The notes below the pieces were generated by a model. The model had not been told where the DNA came from and did no database searches. It saw nothing but the letters and a program-made list of their open reading frames with translations. Made by a program: the position numbers and the translations under genes. Positions 56,359-64,000 of a stretch of 64,000 bases of DNA are shown here, piece after piece. Location: assembly GCF_013372265.1 (NCBI RefSeq), contig NZ_CP054051.1:1946596-2010595 (forward strand). Reading direction: 5' to 3'. Position 1 is the stretch's first letter; every line of letters begins with the position of its first letter. Origin of the DNA: Aliarcobacter cibarius (lineage in GTDB: Bacteria > Campylobacterota > Campylobacteria > Campylobacterales > Arcobacteraceae).

Positions 56359-57663
56359 TTAGTATCTTAATTGATAAGTTATATCACCAGCTCCAACACC
56401 TAAAAATATTCCTTCATCATAAGTTTTAATAATTTTATCATCTTTTATAAGTTCAATTTTTCCTTTGTATGAAACAATTCTGTCAGCAAAAATTGGATTA
56501 TATGAAGCAAACTCTTTTTCAAAATCGATATCTATTTTTTTCTCACCAGCTACAGTCCACAAAGGAAGAATAATTAACTCATCACATCTTCTAAAACATT
56601 TTTTAAAACCTTCGAGATTATCACTAGTTCTACTATACTTATGAGGTTGCCATAGAACTATTCTGTTATTAAAATTTGTAAGATTATCATATAGCTCAAT
56701 AGATTTCATTGTAGCTTCAATCTCTGTTGGATGATGTGCATAATCATCAATTACAACAAATTTTTCATTTGCTTGAACGATATCAAATCTCTTTTTAATA
56801 CCTTTATAGTTTAAAAGATTTTTTCTGATAGTCTCAATATCAAGCTCATTTAAAGCAGCAAGTATTGCTAAAGAAGCATTTAATACTATATGAAAACCAA
56901 ATCCCCAAACTTCAAAAGTACCATAATCTTTTAAATCAAATTTTGTACAAGGTTGCCCATCTTTTAGAGTGTAACAAAGATTTTTTATATCTTTACTTGG
57001 ATATAAAAGTGTAGCATCCTCAAATTTTAATTTAGCAATATCTTTATCTTCAGCATTTAAAACTCTTTTTTTTGCCAAAGAGATAAATCTTTCATAGGAT
57101 TCGTAAAATTTATCATAATCATAATGATAATATTCCATATGCTCAGGTTCAGCATTTGTAACTATTGCACAATAAGGATTTGATAATAAAAATGATGCAT
57201 CACTTTCATCTGCTTCAAAAGCAACAACGTCATTTACATATCTAAAATTTGAACCAAACTCTTTTGAAATTGCACCAATTAATGCACTACTTTGTAAGAT
57301 TGTTGCTAAAATTGCAGTTGTTGTCGATTTTCCATGAGCACCGGCTACACAATAGTTTTTCTTATCACCTAAAATTATAGGTAATGCCTCTTTTCTTGAA
57401 AGAGTTCTTATTTGTTTAAGCCTAGCTTCTATTAATTCTGGATTTTCATCTGTCACTGCCGCTGAATAAATTACCAATTCTAAATCATCAGTTATATTTG
57501 TTGCTTCTTGAGGACAAGATACTTTTATTCCCTCTTTTTCCAACTCTTTTGTAATTGGAGAACTTTTCATATCACTACCACTAACATTATGTCCATCAAA
57601 ATTTAAAAATCTAGCTAAGGCCGAAAGCCCAATTCCACCAATACCAATAAAATGAACTCTCAC
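56359..57663 (-). CDS. murC: UDP-N-acetylmuramate--L-alanine ligase
   Basis: MurC adds the first amino acid to the peptidoglycan precursor. The 434-residue enzyme has HFIGIGGIGLSALARFLNFD, the ATP loop VAGAHGKSTTTAILAT, EADESDASFL, NAEPEHMEYY and VVIDDYAHHPTEIEATM. The start is GTG at 57663, with GGAGAGAA eight bases in front; it shares one base with the stop of the gene before. It is slightly shorter than the 440-490 residues of most MurC. Confidence 0.95.
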   Translation of the reverse strand: MRVHFIGIGGIGLSALARFLNFDGHNVSGSDMKSSPITKELEKEGIKVSCPQEATNITDDLELVIYSAAVTDENPELIEARLKQIRTLSRKEALPIILGDKKNYCVAGAHGKSTTTAILATILQSSALIGAISKEFGSNFRYVNDVVAFEADESDASFLLSNPYCAIVTNAEPEHMEYYHYDYDKFYESYERFISLAKKRVLNAEDKDIAKLKFEDATLLYPSKDIKNLCYTLKDGQPCTKFDLKDYGTFEVWGFGFHIVLNASLAILAALNELDIETIRKNLLNYKGIKKRFDIVQANEKFVVIDDYAHHPTEIEATMKSIELYDNLTNFNNRIVLWQPHKYSRTSDNLEGFKKCFRRCDELIILPLWTVAGEKKIDIDFEKEFASYNPIFADRIVSYKGKIELIKDDKIIKTYDEGIFLGVGAGDITYQLRY

Positions 57664-58250
57664 TATTTTCTCTCCATTATTAAATGCTGTAATTTTTTAT
57701 ACTCTTCTTCTAAAATATTTTGATTCTCTTTTAAAAATAATACTATTTCAAAATTAAAATTTGTCAAAAAATAACCGTATTTTTCATCATCATTAATAGC
57801 TTCAATATCAACAAACCCGTCATAAAATTCATCAAAATTTAACTCTTTGTTTAAAAAAACAATCATACAATCTATAGAATTCTTTAAAGTATCATCTTCA
57901 ATAATATTAGCAATTACAAATAAAAGTTCTTTCGCTCCTGCAAAATTTTCATTTGTCCATTTTTCAATTGCATGTTCATATAAAGCTCTTATATAAAAAA
58001 TATTAGGCTCACTTAAATCTAATTTTTCATTTTTATTTAATAATTTTTCAACACTTAAAAATGCCAATTTTAAAATTTCATCGTATAAAGAGTTTATTTT
58101 CTCTTCATCTAAATCAAGAACTAACATAGAATCAAGTGTTTCATACATAAGTTCAATATTTTTTGATTTTATAGAGTTTAATCTAGCCTCTTCTAAATAT
58201 TTCAAGAAATCAGGATTCTTTCTTGCCTCATTTAACTCTTCATTTGTCAT
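57663..58250 (-). CDS. Helical soluble protein, unknown function
   Basis: The 195-residue product is acidic and helical throughout, with no membrane segment, signal peptide or motif that I recognise. Its pattern of short amphipathic helices (IFYIRALYEHAIEKWTNENF; AGAKELLFVIANIIEDD) resembles TPR-like repeats. AAAGGAAA precedes the ATG. It is fixed between a TrkA-like gene (nine bases) and murC (one-base overlap), so a supportive role near the cell wall or in signalling is possible but unproven. Confidence 0.75.
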   Translation of the reverse strand: MTNEELNEARKNPDFLKYLEEARLNSIKSKNIELMYETLDSMLVLDLDEEKINSLYDEILKLAFLSVEKLLNKNEKLDLSEPNIFYIRALYEHAIEKWTNENFAGAKELLFVIANIIEDDTLKNSIDCMIVFLNKELNFDEFYDGFVDIEAINDDEKYGYFLTNFNFEIVLFLKENQNILEEEYKKLQHLIMERK

Positions 58251-58259
58251 TATTTTCCT

Positions 58260-59693
58260 TTATTGTTCATCAGATACTGGTATTAATATTTGGTTAAATC
58301 TATCTATATCAAAAGATACTAAATCACTATTTGTGTAAAAGAACTTTATAAAAAATCTCTTTCTAAACATTTTCTCTTTTAAAGGTAAAATTTGTAAAAT
58401 TTCTTTTTGTTTTCTAAGCTCTCTAATTGGATTTTCACTACCTTGAATAATCTCAAGCTTCTCATTAAATATCTTTGCTAAACTCTCAAAATGATCAAGT
58501 AACCTTACTTGATTATCTTTTTCTCCAATAGGATCAAAATCAAATATTTTTGTTTTAACTTTAAGTTGAGATGCAACATCAAAAACTATTGGAGATATTT
58601 GTTCATAATTTCCACTATCATTTAAAACAACTCCAACATTTTTTACAGCTCTTAAACTCTCTTTTCCAAATTTAAATATAGGGATTTTTAGATCAAAAAT
58701 AACATCTTTTATTGCTTCTTTATTTTTAAACATAGGAAGTGTAAGCATTAATAAACCAATATTATATTTTCTTGAATCTTCTTTTATTATCTCTTTAAAT
58801 CCTTTATTTGCATAATCAATTTGTAAAATAATAGTCGGAAAATGTCTTACTTCATCTTTAATAATATCCATTATATGAACAGTTGTAGGTCTTGTTATTT
58901 TAATGATGAGAAGTGAGTTTTTCAACTTATTGTTTAAAAACTTAGCTTCTGCAAGAGCTTTTTTTACACTTTTTTCACTTTCTAAATAAAGGTCTAAATA
59001 CAAGTAAATTTTACTCCCAAAAGGCATAGGGAATTGACCTTGAGTTTTACCTATAACATTGTATATATTCATTAAAACAGTAGGTTTCCCAATAACCAAA
59101 ATCAAATCGTTTGGTTTTAAAACTAATGTTGGTTTTAAATCAAGCATTTTTTGATTTCTATAAATACCAAAAATTCTCCACTGTTTTTGTTCTATTGAAG
59201 CAATTGAACGGTAAGCATAAGAACTTCCAAAAGGAATTCTTATCTCCATAATTTCACCTTGTTTTAAACCAATATTTTGAGCTAAAACTGGAACATTAGG
59301 TAATCTTTCAACCATTCCATTTGCTAAAACTTCAATCCCTTTATATATATTTAAAAATGGATCATTTAACTTTATTCCCCAATAATCCAAAATTGTTATT
59401 TGAAGATTTTTTTTATATTCTCTTATATTTTTTATAACACTCAACATCTCATCTTTTGAATTAAGAGCCATTAAAACTTCACTATGTATATTTTTTCCTA
59501 ATACCATAGCTAATTTTGAATTTGATGTTGGATCAAACTTATAAAAAGTAAAATTTGAAGGTTTTTGAACTGGTAAAATCACATCATTTAAGTAAACAAC
59601 ATCATAGTTATTGTCACCTGTATTTGACTCAACTATTCTTTGTAATAACTTCTTTGCAACGATACCATCAAGTATAATTAATATTTTTTTCAT
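58260..59693 (-). CDS. TrkA-like nucleotide-binding and TrkA-C domain protein (COG3400-like)
   Basis: The 477-residue cytoplasmic protein begins with a Rossmann-like strand (MKKILIILDGIVAKKLLQRI) and a central segment of TrkA-C/RCK type (EIMEIRIPFGSSYAYRSIAS, then LKPTLVLKPNDLILVIGKP). The second half repeats an alpha/beta layout (KIYLYLDLYLESEKSVKKAL). Such domains gate potassium channels and transporters, but no channel gene is present. ATG at 59693 fits the start; a TTG six bases upstream is the other option. No clear ribosome binding site was found. Confidence 0.7.
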   Translation of the reverse strand: MKKILIILDGIVAKKLLQRIVESNTGDNNYDVVYLNDVILPVQKPSNFTFYKFDPTSNSKLAMVLGKNIHSEVLMALNSKDEMLSVIKNIREYKKNLQITILDYWGIKLNDPFLNIYKGIEVLANGMVERLPNVPVLAQNIGLKQGEIMEIRIPFGSSYAYRSIASIEQKQWRIFGIYRNQKMLDLKPTLVLKPNDLILVIGKPTVLMNIYNVIGKTQGQFPMPFGSKIYLYLDLYLESEKSVKKALAEAKFLNNKLKNSLLIIKITRPTTVHIMDIIKDEVRHFPTIILQIDYANKGFKEIIKEDSRKYNIGLLMLTLPMFKNKEAIKDVIFDLKIPIFKFGKESLRAVKNVGVVLNDSGNYEQISPIVFDVASQLKVKTKIFDFDPIGEKDNQVRLLDHFESLAKIFNEKLEIIQGSENPIRELRKQKEILQILPLKEKMFRKRFFIKFFYTNSDLVSFDIDRFNQILIPVSDEQ

Positions 59694-59772
59694 GGCCAAA
59701 ATTATATCTTAAAAAGTTTAATAGTAGATTTTGGGTACTATATATTTTATTTTAAAAAGGTTTATAAAATTT

Positions 59773-60894
59773 ATGGAATTTAAAATTGACGCAACTTCAA
59801 AAGGCGCTAGGGCTTGTACTATAAAAACAGCTCATAGCACTATACTAACACCTGTTTTTATGCCAGTTGGTACACAAGGAACTGTAAAAGCTCTTGATGC
59901 TAATGACATGTTAGAAATGGGAGCAAAAATTATACTTGGGAATACATATCACTTATATTTAAGACCTGGTAGTAAACTAATAAAAAAGTTTGGAGGTCTT
60001 CATGGTTTTTCAAAATTCCCAAACTCTTTTTTGACAGATAGTGGAGGATTTCAAGCATTTTCACTAAGCGATAATAGTAAACCAGATGAAAATGGAATTA
60101 TGTTTAAATCGCATATTGATGGAAGTCGTCACTACTTTACACCAAAAAGTGTTTTAGATACTCAATATGACTTAAATAGTGATATTATGATGATTTTGGA
60201 TGATTTAGTTGCTCTTCCTAATACAAAAGAAAGAATTGCAAAATCAATAGAAAGAACTACAAAATGGGCCAAAGAAGCAATAGAATATCATATGGAACAA
60301 AAAGCTAAAGGTATTGGTACAAAACAAAATATTTTTGCAATTATTCAAGGCGGTACAGATAAAGAATTTAGAAAAATGAGTGCTGAACAATTATGTGCAT
60401 TAACTGATTATGATGGTTTTGCTATTGGAGGTTTAAGTGTTGGTGAACCAAATCAAGATATGTATGATACAGTTGAGTGGACAACTCAATTTATGCCAAA
60501 AGATAAACCAAGATATTTAATGGGCGTTGGAACTCCTGAGGATTTAATAGAAAATATTGAACGTGGAGTTGATATGTTTGATTGTGTAATGCCTACAAGA
60601 AATGCAAGAAATGGAACACTATTTACAAGCTTTGGAAGATTAAATATCAAAAAAGCCGAATTTAAAGAAGATGCTTCTGCTATTGATGAGAATTGCGAAT
60701 GTTATACATGTAAAAATTTTACAAGAGCTTATTTAAACCATCTTCTTAGAGCTGGTGAAATAACATATTTTAGACTAGCTTCAATTCACAATATTCACTA
60801 CTATTTAGATTTGATGAGACAAGCAAGACAAGCTATTTTAAATGATAATTGGGTTGAGTTTAAAAAAGAGTTTTATACAAAAAGAGGCAAATAA
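59773..60894 (+). CDS. tgt: Queuine tRNA-ribosyltransferase
   Basis: Tgt swaps guanine 34 for a queuosine precursor in Asp, Asn, His and Tyr tRNAs. The 373-residue barrel has [44 protein letters not shown] with the catalytic Asp, [61 protein letters not shown] and the zinc site [18 protein letters not shown]. Frames from 59731 would add 14 residues, but ATG at 59773 gives the conserved start; AAAAAGG stands 12 bases before it. Confidence 0.95.
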   Translation: MEFKIDATSKGARACTIKTAHSTILTPVFMPVGTQGTVKALDANDMLEMGAKIILGNTYHLYLRPGSKLIKKFGGLHGFSKFPNSFLTDSGGFQAFSLSDNSKPDENGIMFKSHIDGSRHYFTPKSVLDTQYDLNSDIMMILDDLVALPNTKERIAKSIERTTKWAKEAIEYHMEQKAKGIGTKQNIFAIIQGGTDKEFRKMSAEQLCALTDYDGFAIGGLSVGEPNQDMYDTVEWTTQFMPKDKPRYLMGVGTPEDLIENIERGVDMFDCVMPTRNARNGTLFTSFGRLNIKKAEFKEDASAIDENCECYTCKNFTRAYLNHLLRAGEITYFRLASIHNIHYYLDLMRQARQAILNDNWVEFKKEFYTKRGK

Positions 60895-60954
60895 ACTTTT
60901 TTTTGATAGAATAAAAGAATAAAAAATTAATACAAATTTAGAATAAGGAAAAAA

Positions 60955-61248
60955 ATGAGTACAGTTGACGATAAATTACTAGCAAAATTAGAAAAACTTT
61001 CAAGTCTAAGAATAGAAGATAATGACAAAGAAAAAATTAAAAGTGATCTTTCACAAATGCTTGAATTTGTTAATAACTTAAATGAGGTTGATGTTTCAAA
61101 TGTTGAAGCAACTTTTAGCACTATTAGTGGTGGAACTCCTTTTAGAGAAGATGTTGCAGTTCAAAATAAAGAGATTTCAGACTCTATTTTAAAAAATGCA
61201 CCAAAAGGTGAAGATAGCTACTTTGTAGTTCCAAAAATTATTGAGTAA
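60955..61248 (+). CDS. gatC: Aspartyl/glutamyl-tRNA amidotransferase subunit C
   Basis: GatC stabilises the GatCAB enzyme that turns misacylated Glu-tRNA-Gln or Asp-tRNA-Asn into the right form. The 97-residue protein has KLEKLSSLRIEDNDKEKIKS, LSQMLEFVNNLNEVDVSNVE, and a C-terminal FREDV and NAPKGEDSYFVVPKIIE. AAGGAAAA precedes the ATG. gatA and gatB are not in the window, so the subunits are made from separate places. Confidence 0.95.
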   Translation: MSTVDDKLLAKLEKLSSLRIEDNDKEKIKSDLSQMLEFVNNLNEVDVSNVEATFSTISGGTPFREDVAVQNKEISDSILKNAPKGEDSYFVVPKIIE

Positions 61249-61251
61249 AAA

Positions 61252-61593
61252 ATGATTATAGTATATGGAATAAAAACTTGTGGCAGTGTGCGAAATGCTT
61301 TGAAATTTTTCAAAGACCACAATATTGAAGTTGAATTTTTCGATTTTAAACAAAAATCACCAACACCTGAGCAAATAAAAGACTGGACAAAGAAAAGTGA
61401 TATAAATGTTCTTTTTAATAATAAAGGAACAAAATATAAAACCTTGAATTTAAAAGAACTAAATTTAGATGAAAATGGAAAATATGAGTGGCTTTGTAAA
61501 GAACCTCTTTTATTTAAAAGACCTGTAATTGAGTTTGATGATAAATTAATTGTTGCTTGGAATGAAGAAGAGTATAAAAAAGTTTTTCTATAA
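61252..61593 (+). CDS. ArsC/Spx family thioredoxin-fold protein (YffB-like)
   Basis: The 113-residue protein starts IIVYGIKTCGSVRNALKFFK, the family's active-site start with one Cys, and continues with VEFFDFKQKSPTPEQIKDW, LFNNKGTKYKTLN, LCKEPLLFKRPVIEFDDK and VAWNEEEYKKVF. The RPV-type stretch and late layout are those of arsenate reductase-like proteins. The usual CX2C is CGSV, so one Cys only: a glutathione or YffB-type thiol function is more likely than arsenate reduction. It starts three bases after gatC. Confidence 0.8.
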   Translation: MIIVYGIKTCGSVRNALKFFKDHNIEVEFFDFKQKSPTPEQIKDWTKKSDINVLFNNKGTKYKTLNLKELNLDENGKYEWLCKEPLLFKRPVIEFDDKLIVAWNEEEYKKVFL

Positions 61594-61608
61594 AAGTACT
61601 ATCTAAAA

Positions 61609-61656
61609 ACTATTTTAGTATTTAAAGCTAAAATTTATAAGCTATACTAAAATAGT
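61609..61656 (-). terminator. Long-loop terminator after the Tsx-like gene
   Basis: ACTATTTTAGTAT (61609-61621) and ATACTAAAATAGT (61644-61656) are perfect 13-bp inverted copies with a 22-base spacer. Read leftward the second arm runs into TTTTTAG. The first arm lies in the last codons of the Tsx-like gene. Confidence 0.65.
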
Positions 61657-62479
61657 GTCCAAATCCTGTTGAGTCTGTTTTTTTACCATTTAAAATCTCA
61701 TTGTCTTTCCATTGAGTCATATTTTTATAAGCTTTTAGTCCATAACCTATAAGCCATGATTTATTATGTAAATATAGTCCTAAATATGATTGTAAAGAGT
61801 CACTTGTTCTATATTGTCTTTCAAAAGAATTTTCATCAAGATCACTTCCAAACTCATAATCTAAATAACCTTGAAACGAAATAAATCTACTATCTGTAAA
61901 AAAATAAAGAGGTTTAAACCAGTTAATATGAGCTACATATCCATCGAAAGTATGTTCATTACTAGCTCCATAATTCTCATCTATATATCTTGTATAAAAA
62001 TTAACTCCACTAGTTCCTAGCCAAGGAATATCTATATCACTTCCAATACCCATCCACAATACGTTTAAACCTTTTCCATTTGGTTCATCAGCATAATAAT
62101 AATCAAAAGCTAAATATAACTCTTTTAAAGCTTTATATGAAAAATCTTTGTTAAATAAATAATCCAAAGATATTCTAGGTTCTATATCCACAAAATAGTT
62201 ATTACTTCCATGCTTATCACTACTTTTACTATTTAAAATATCTATAAAATCTACATATCCATATAAATCAAGCCATTCATACCTTCCGCCAAATTCAACT
62301 TCAAGATATGTATCATCAAATTTAAAAGGTCCACCTCTTTGGTTTACACCCTTCATCAAAATAACATTTGCCCATTGTTTATTTTCTATTGTAGATATAT
62401 CTTTTGCAAAAAGTTCTATATTAAAAAAAGAGAAAAATAGTAAATTTAAAAGTAATACGATAAATAAAAATTTTTTCAT
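61628..62479 (-). CDS. Tsx-like outer-membrane nucleoside channel protein
   Basis: A signal peptide (1-25, ending LFAKD) leads into a 12-strand-type beta barrel. Family marks are WANVILMKGVNQRGGPFKFD, TYLEVEFGGRYEWLDLYGYV, DFIDI and an aromatic C-terminus ending YFSIAYKF. Tsx porins pass nucleosides across the outer membrane. The substrate here is inferred from family only. No nucleoside transporter gene is nearby. The ATG lacks a clear ribosome binding site. Confidence 0.82.
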   Translation of the reverse strand: MKKFLFIVLLLNLLFFSFFNIELFAKDISTIENKQWANVILMKGVNQRGGPFKFDDTYLEVEFGGRYEWLDLYGYVDFIDILNSKSSDKHGSNNYFVDIEPRISLDYLFNKDFSYKALKELYLAFDYYYADEPNGKGLNVLWMGIGSDIDIPWLGTSGVNFYTRYIDENYGASNEHTFDGYVAHINWFKPLYFFTDSRFISFQGYLDYEFGSDLDENSFERQYRTSDSLQSYLGLYLHNKSWLIGYGLKAYKNMTQWKDNEILNGKKTDSTGFGHYFSIAYKF

Positions 62480-62490
62480 GGTAAATCAAA

Positions 62491-62514
62491 AATAAAGAGT
62501 TTTAACTCTTTATT
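62491..62514 (-). terminator. Terminator after the DAHP synthase gene
   Basis: AATAAAGAGT and ACTCTTTATT form a perfect 10-bp stem around TTTA, overlapping the stop codon of the leftward gene. TTTGATTT follows on that strand. Confidence 0.75.
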
Positions 62515-63862
62515 TTCTAGCTTCTTTCAGAGTTTCTGCTATCATAAATGATAACTCAAGCGCTTGATCAGCATTTAACCTTGGATCACATTGCGTGTGA
62601 TATCTACTTGCTAAACCATCTTGAGTAATGGCTGCTGATTTACTTCCTGTACATTCTGTTACATTTTGTCCAGTCATTTCAAGATGAATTCCACCTGCAT
62701 ATGATCCTTGAGCTTTATGAATTTGAAAGAACTGTTTTACTTCTCCTAAAATTGCTTCGAAATCTCTAGTTTTATATCCATTATCTGCTTTTATAGTATT
62801 TCCATGCATTGGATCACTTGACCATAAAACTTTTTTACCCTCTTTTTCAACTCTTGCTAGAAGTTTTGGGAAAAACTCAGCAATCTTTTCATTACCCATT
62901 CTAACTATTAAATTTAATCTTCCAGCTTCATTTTCAGGATTTAGTGTATCAATTAATTTAATTAATTCATCTTCTTTCATAGATGGACCAACTTTACAAC
63001 CAATTGGATTTTTTATTCCTCTGAAATACTCAATATGAGCACCATCTAAATCTCTTGTTCTATCTCCAATCCAAAGCATATGAGCAGAACAGTTAAACCA
63101 ATCACCTGTTATTGAATCTCTTCTTGTAAGTGCTTCTTCATAATTTAATAAAAGTGCTTCATGTGAAGTAAATAATGTTGTTTGATTAAGTTGTGGCGTA
63201 TTTTCACTAGTAATTCCACAAGATTTCATAAATGTTAAACTTTGAGATATTTTATCTACTAGTTCTTCATATTTTGCACCCAAAGTATTATCTCTTACAA
63301 ATCCTAAATTCCAGTGGTGTATTTGATTTAAATCAGCCATTCCACCTCTTGCAAATGCTCTTAAAAGATTCATTGTAGCAGCACTTTGGTTATATGCTTT
63401 TAGAAGTTTTTTTGCTTTTGGTTCTCTTGCATCAGTATTAAAATCCATATCATTTATGATATCTCCTCTATACGATGGTAAAGATATACCATTTATATCT
63501 TCAAAATCTGCACTTCTTGGTTTTGCAAATTGTCCAGCAACACGACCAACTTTCACAACGGGACAACCTCCTGAGAAAGTAAGCACAACAGCCATTTGCA
63601 TAATTACTTTAAATAAATCTTTTATATTTTGTGCATTAAAAGAACTAAAACTTTCAGCACAATCCCCACCTTGAAGTAGAAAAGCTTTACCATTTACAAC
63701 ATCAGCTAGCTGTTTTTTTAAGTTTAGGGCTTCTCCTGCAAAAATTAAAGGAGGATAACTAGCTAACTCTTTTTCAACATTTTTTAAAATATTTAAATCA
63801 TTATATGTTGGTTGTTGTTTTATTGGAAAATCTCTCCAACTACTTGGGCTCCAGTTTTTCAT
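62510..63862 (-). CDS. Class II 3-deoxy-7-phosphoheptulonate synthase (DAHP synthase)
   Basis: This enzyme starts the shikimate pathway from phosphoenolpyruvate and erythrose 4-phosphate. The 450-residue type II (plant-like) form has [93 protein letters not shown] and [10 protein letters not shown]. It is unlike the short type I AroG of enterics. AAAGGTG precedes the ATG. A hairpin closes it before the Tsx-like gene. Confidence 0.96.
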   Translation of the reverse strand: MKNWSPSSWRDFPIKQQPTYNDLNILKNVEKELASYPPLIFAGEALNLKKQLADVVNGKAFLLQGGDCAESFSSFNAQNIKDLFKVIMQMAVVLTFSGGCPVVKVGRVAGQFAKPRSADFEDINGISLPSYRGDIINDMDFNTDAREPKAKKLLKAYNQSAATMNLLRAFARGGMADLNQIHHWNLGFVRDNTLGAKYEELVDKISQSLTFMKSCGITSENTPQLNQTTLFTSHEALLLNYEEALTRRDSITGDWFNCSAHMLWIGDRTRDLDGAHIEYFRGIKNPIGCKVGPSMKEDELIKLIDTLNPENEAGRLNLIVRMGNEKIAEFFPKLLARVEKEGKKVLWSSDPMHGNTIKADNGYKTRDFEAILGEVKQFFQIHKAQGSYAGGIHLEMTGQNVTECTGSKSAAITQDGLASRYHTQCDPRLNADQALELSFMIAETLKEARK

Positions 63863-63923
63863 TTCTACACCTTTTATGTTTTTATTATTGGAAAAATTTT
63901 ATCCAATATATCTTAAATCAAAA

Positions 63924-64000
63924 TTAATGTTTTAATTTTGATAATAATTCTTTAAATGATACTTTAAATGCTTCTAATCCATCTGTTAAAAGCTTTTCAT
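63924..64000 (-). CDS. C-terminal end of a probable transaldolase (5' part outside window)
   Basis: Leftward from the window edge the frame reads EKLLTDGLEAFKVSFKELLS followed by KLKH and TAA at 63924. The shape resembles the end of transaldolases, which close with a Gly-(any)-Glu-x-F helix and a Leu-rich tail. Only 25 codons are visible, so the call rests on a short match. The gene would share erythrose 4-phosphate with the DAHP synthase next door, which makes transaldolase plausible. Confidence 0.45.
   Translation of the reverse strand, partial: EKLLTDGLEAFKVSFKELLSKLKH

Overview
The window is chromosomal DNA of a member of the Campylobacterota, most likely the genus Arcobacter in the wide sense (Aliarcobacter and relatives). 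The evidence is very low G+C (A/T-rich third positions throughout), tightly packed short operons with 1-26 bp overlaps, a futalosine-pathway menaquinone gene (mqnE), CcoG for a cbb3-type oxidase, an HP0268-family nuclease, a class II DAHP synthase, and flagellar genes with no sigma-54 or sigma-28 promoter that I could see. The species is inferred, not proven. No rRNA, tRNA, CRISPR array, insertion sequence or prophage was found.

Layout. 1-7830: part of a flagellar cluster on the + strand: an acidic low-complexity protein cut by the window edge, fliQ, a FliJ-like coiled coil, a MotE-like protein, fliL, an unknown membrane protein, flgH, flgK, fliD, fliS and a possible FliT-like protein. 7841-14399: a leftward run with mqnE, carbonic anhydrase, a bioF-type synthase, a broken yraN, thiS, a MidA-like methyltransferase, an OmpA lipoprotein and a membrane protein. 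A candidate small RNA (about 11082-11161) lies between bioF and yraN. 14431-31090: pyruvate kinase, surE-dnaE, a DJ-1 protein, two tandem FlgO-like lipoproteins, recJ-pyrG, ccoG, a two-domain thioredoxin-like protein, argD and plsY-folB.

31182-42396 is a long rightward block: nadA-nadC, an NrnA-like phosphoesterase, an M23 endopeptidase, lpxC, tsaB, thrB, ylxR, infB, rbfA, rimP, ribD. It joins NAD synthesis, envelope building, tRNA modification and translation initiation, and six of its first eight genes appear to start with TTG. 42398-46168 runs leftward: a 527-residue protein of GspL/PilM-PilN-like design, a DUF374 acyltransferase, miaB and an HP0268-like nuclease. nusA-cysS follow on the + strand. 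Then come holA and the rpsF-ssb-rpsR operon (-), fliW (+) facing rnr (-), ilvC, a YibQ-type deacetylase and a 5'-truncated HPP gene (+), murC with two uncharacterised partners (-), tgt, gatC and an ArsC-like protein (+), and finally a Tsx-like porin, the DAHP synthase and the end of a probable transaldolase (-).

Most of the window is ordinary housekeeping DNA. I did not find a clear new multi-gene system. The points most worth a second look are the in-frame stop in yraN, the candidate small RNA, the truncated HPP gene, the GspL-like protein, the acidic flagellar-cluster protein, the tandem FlgO lipoproteins, and structured leaders in front of rpsF and nusA.
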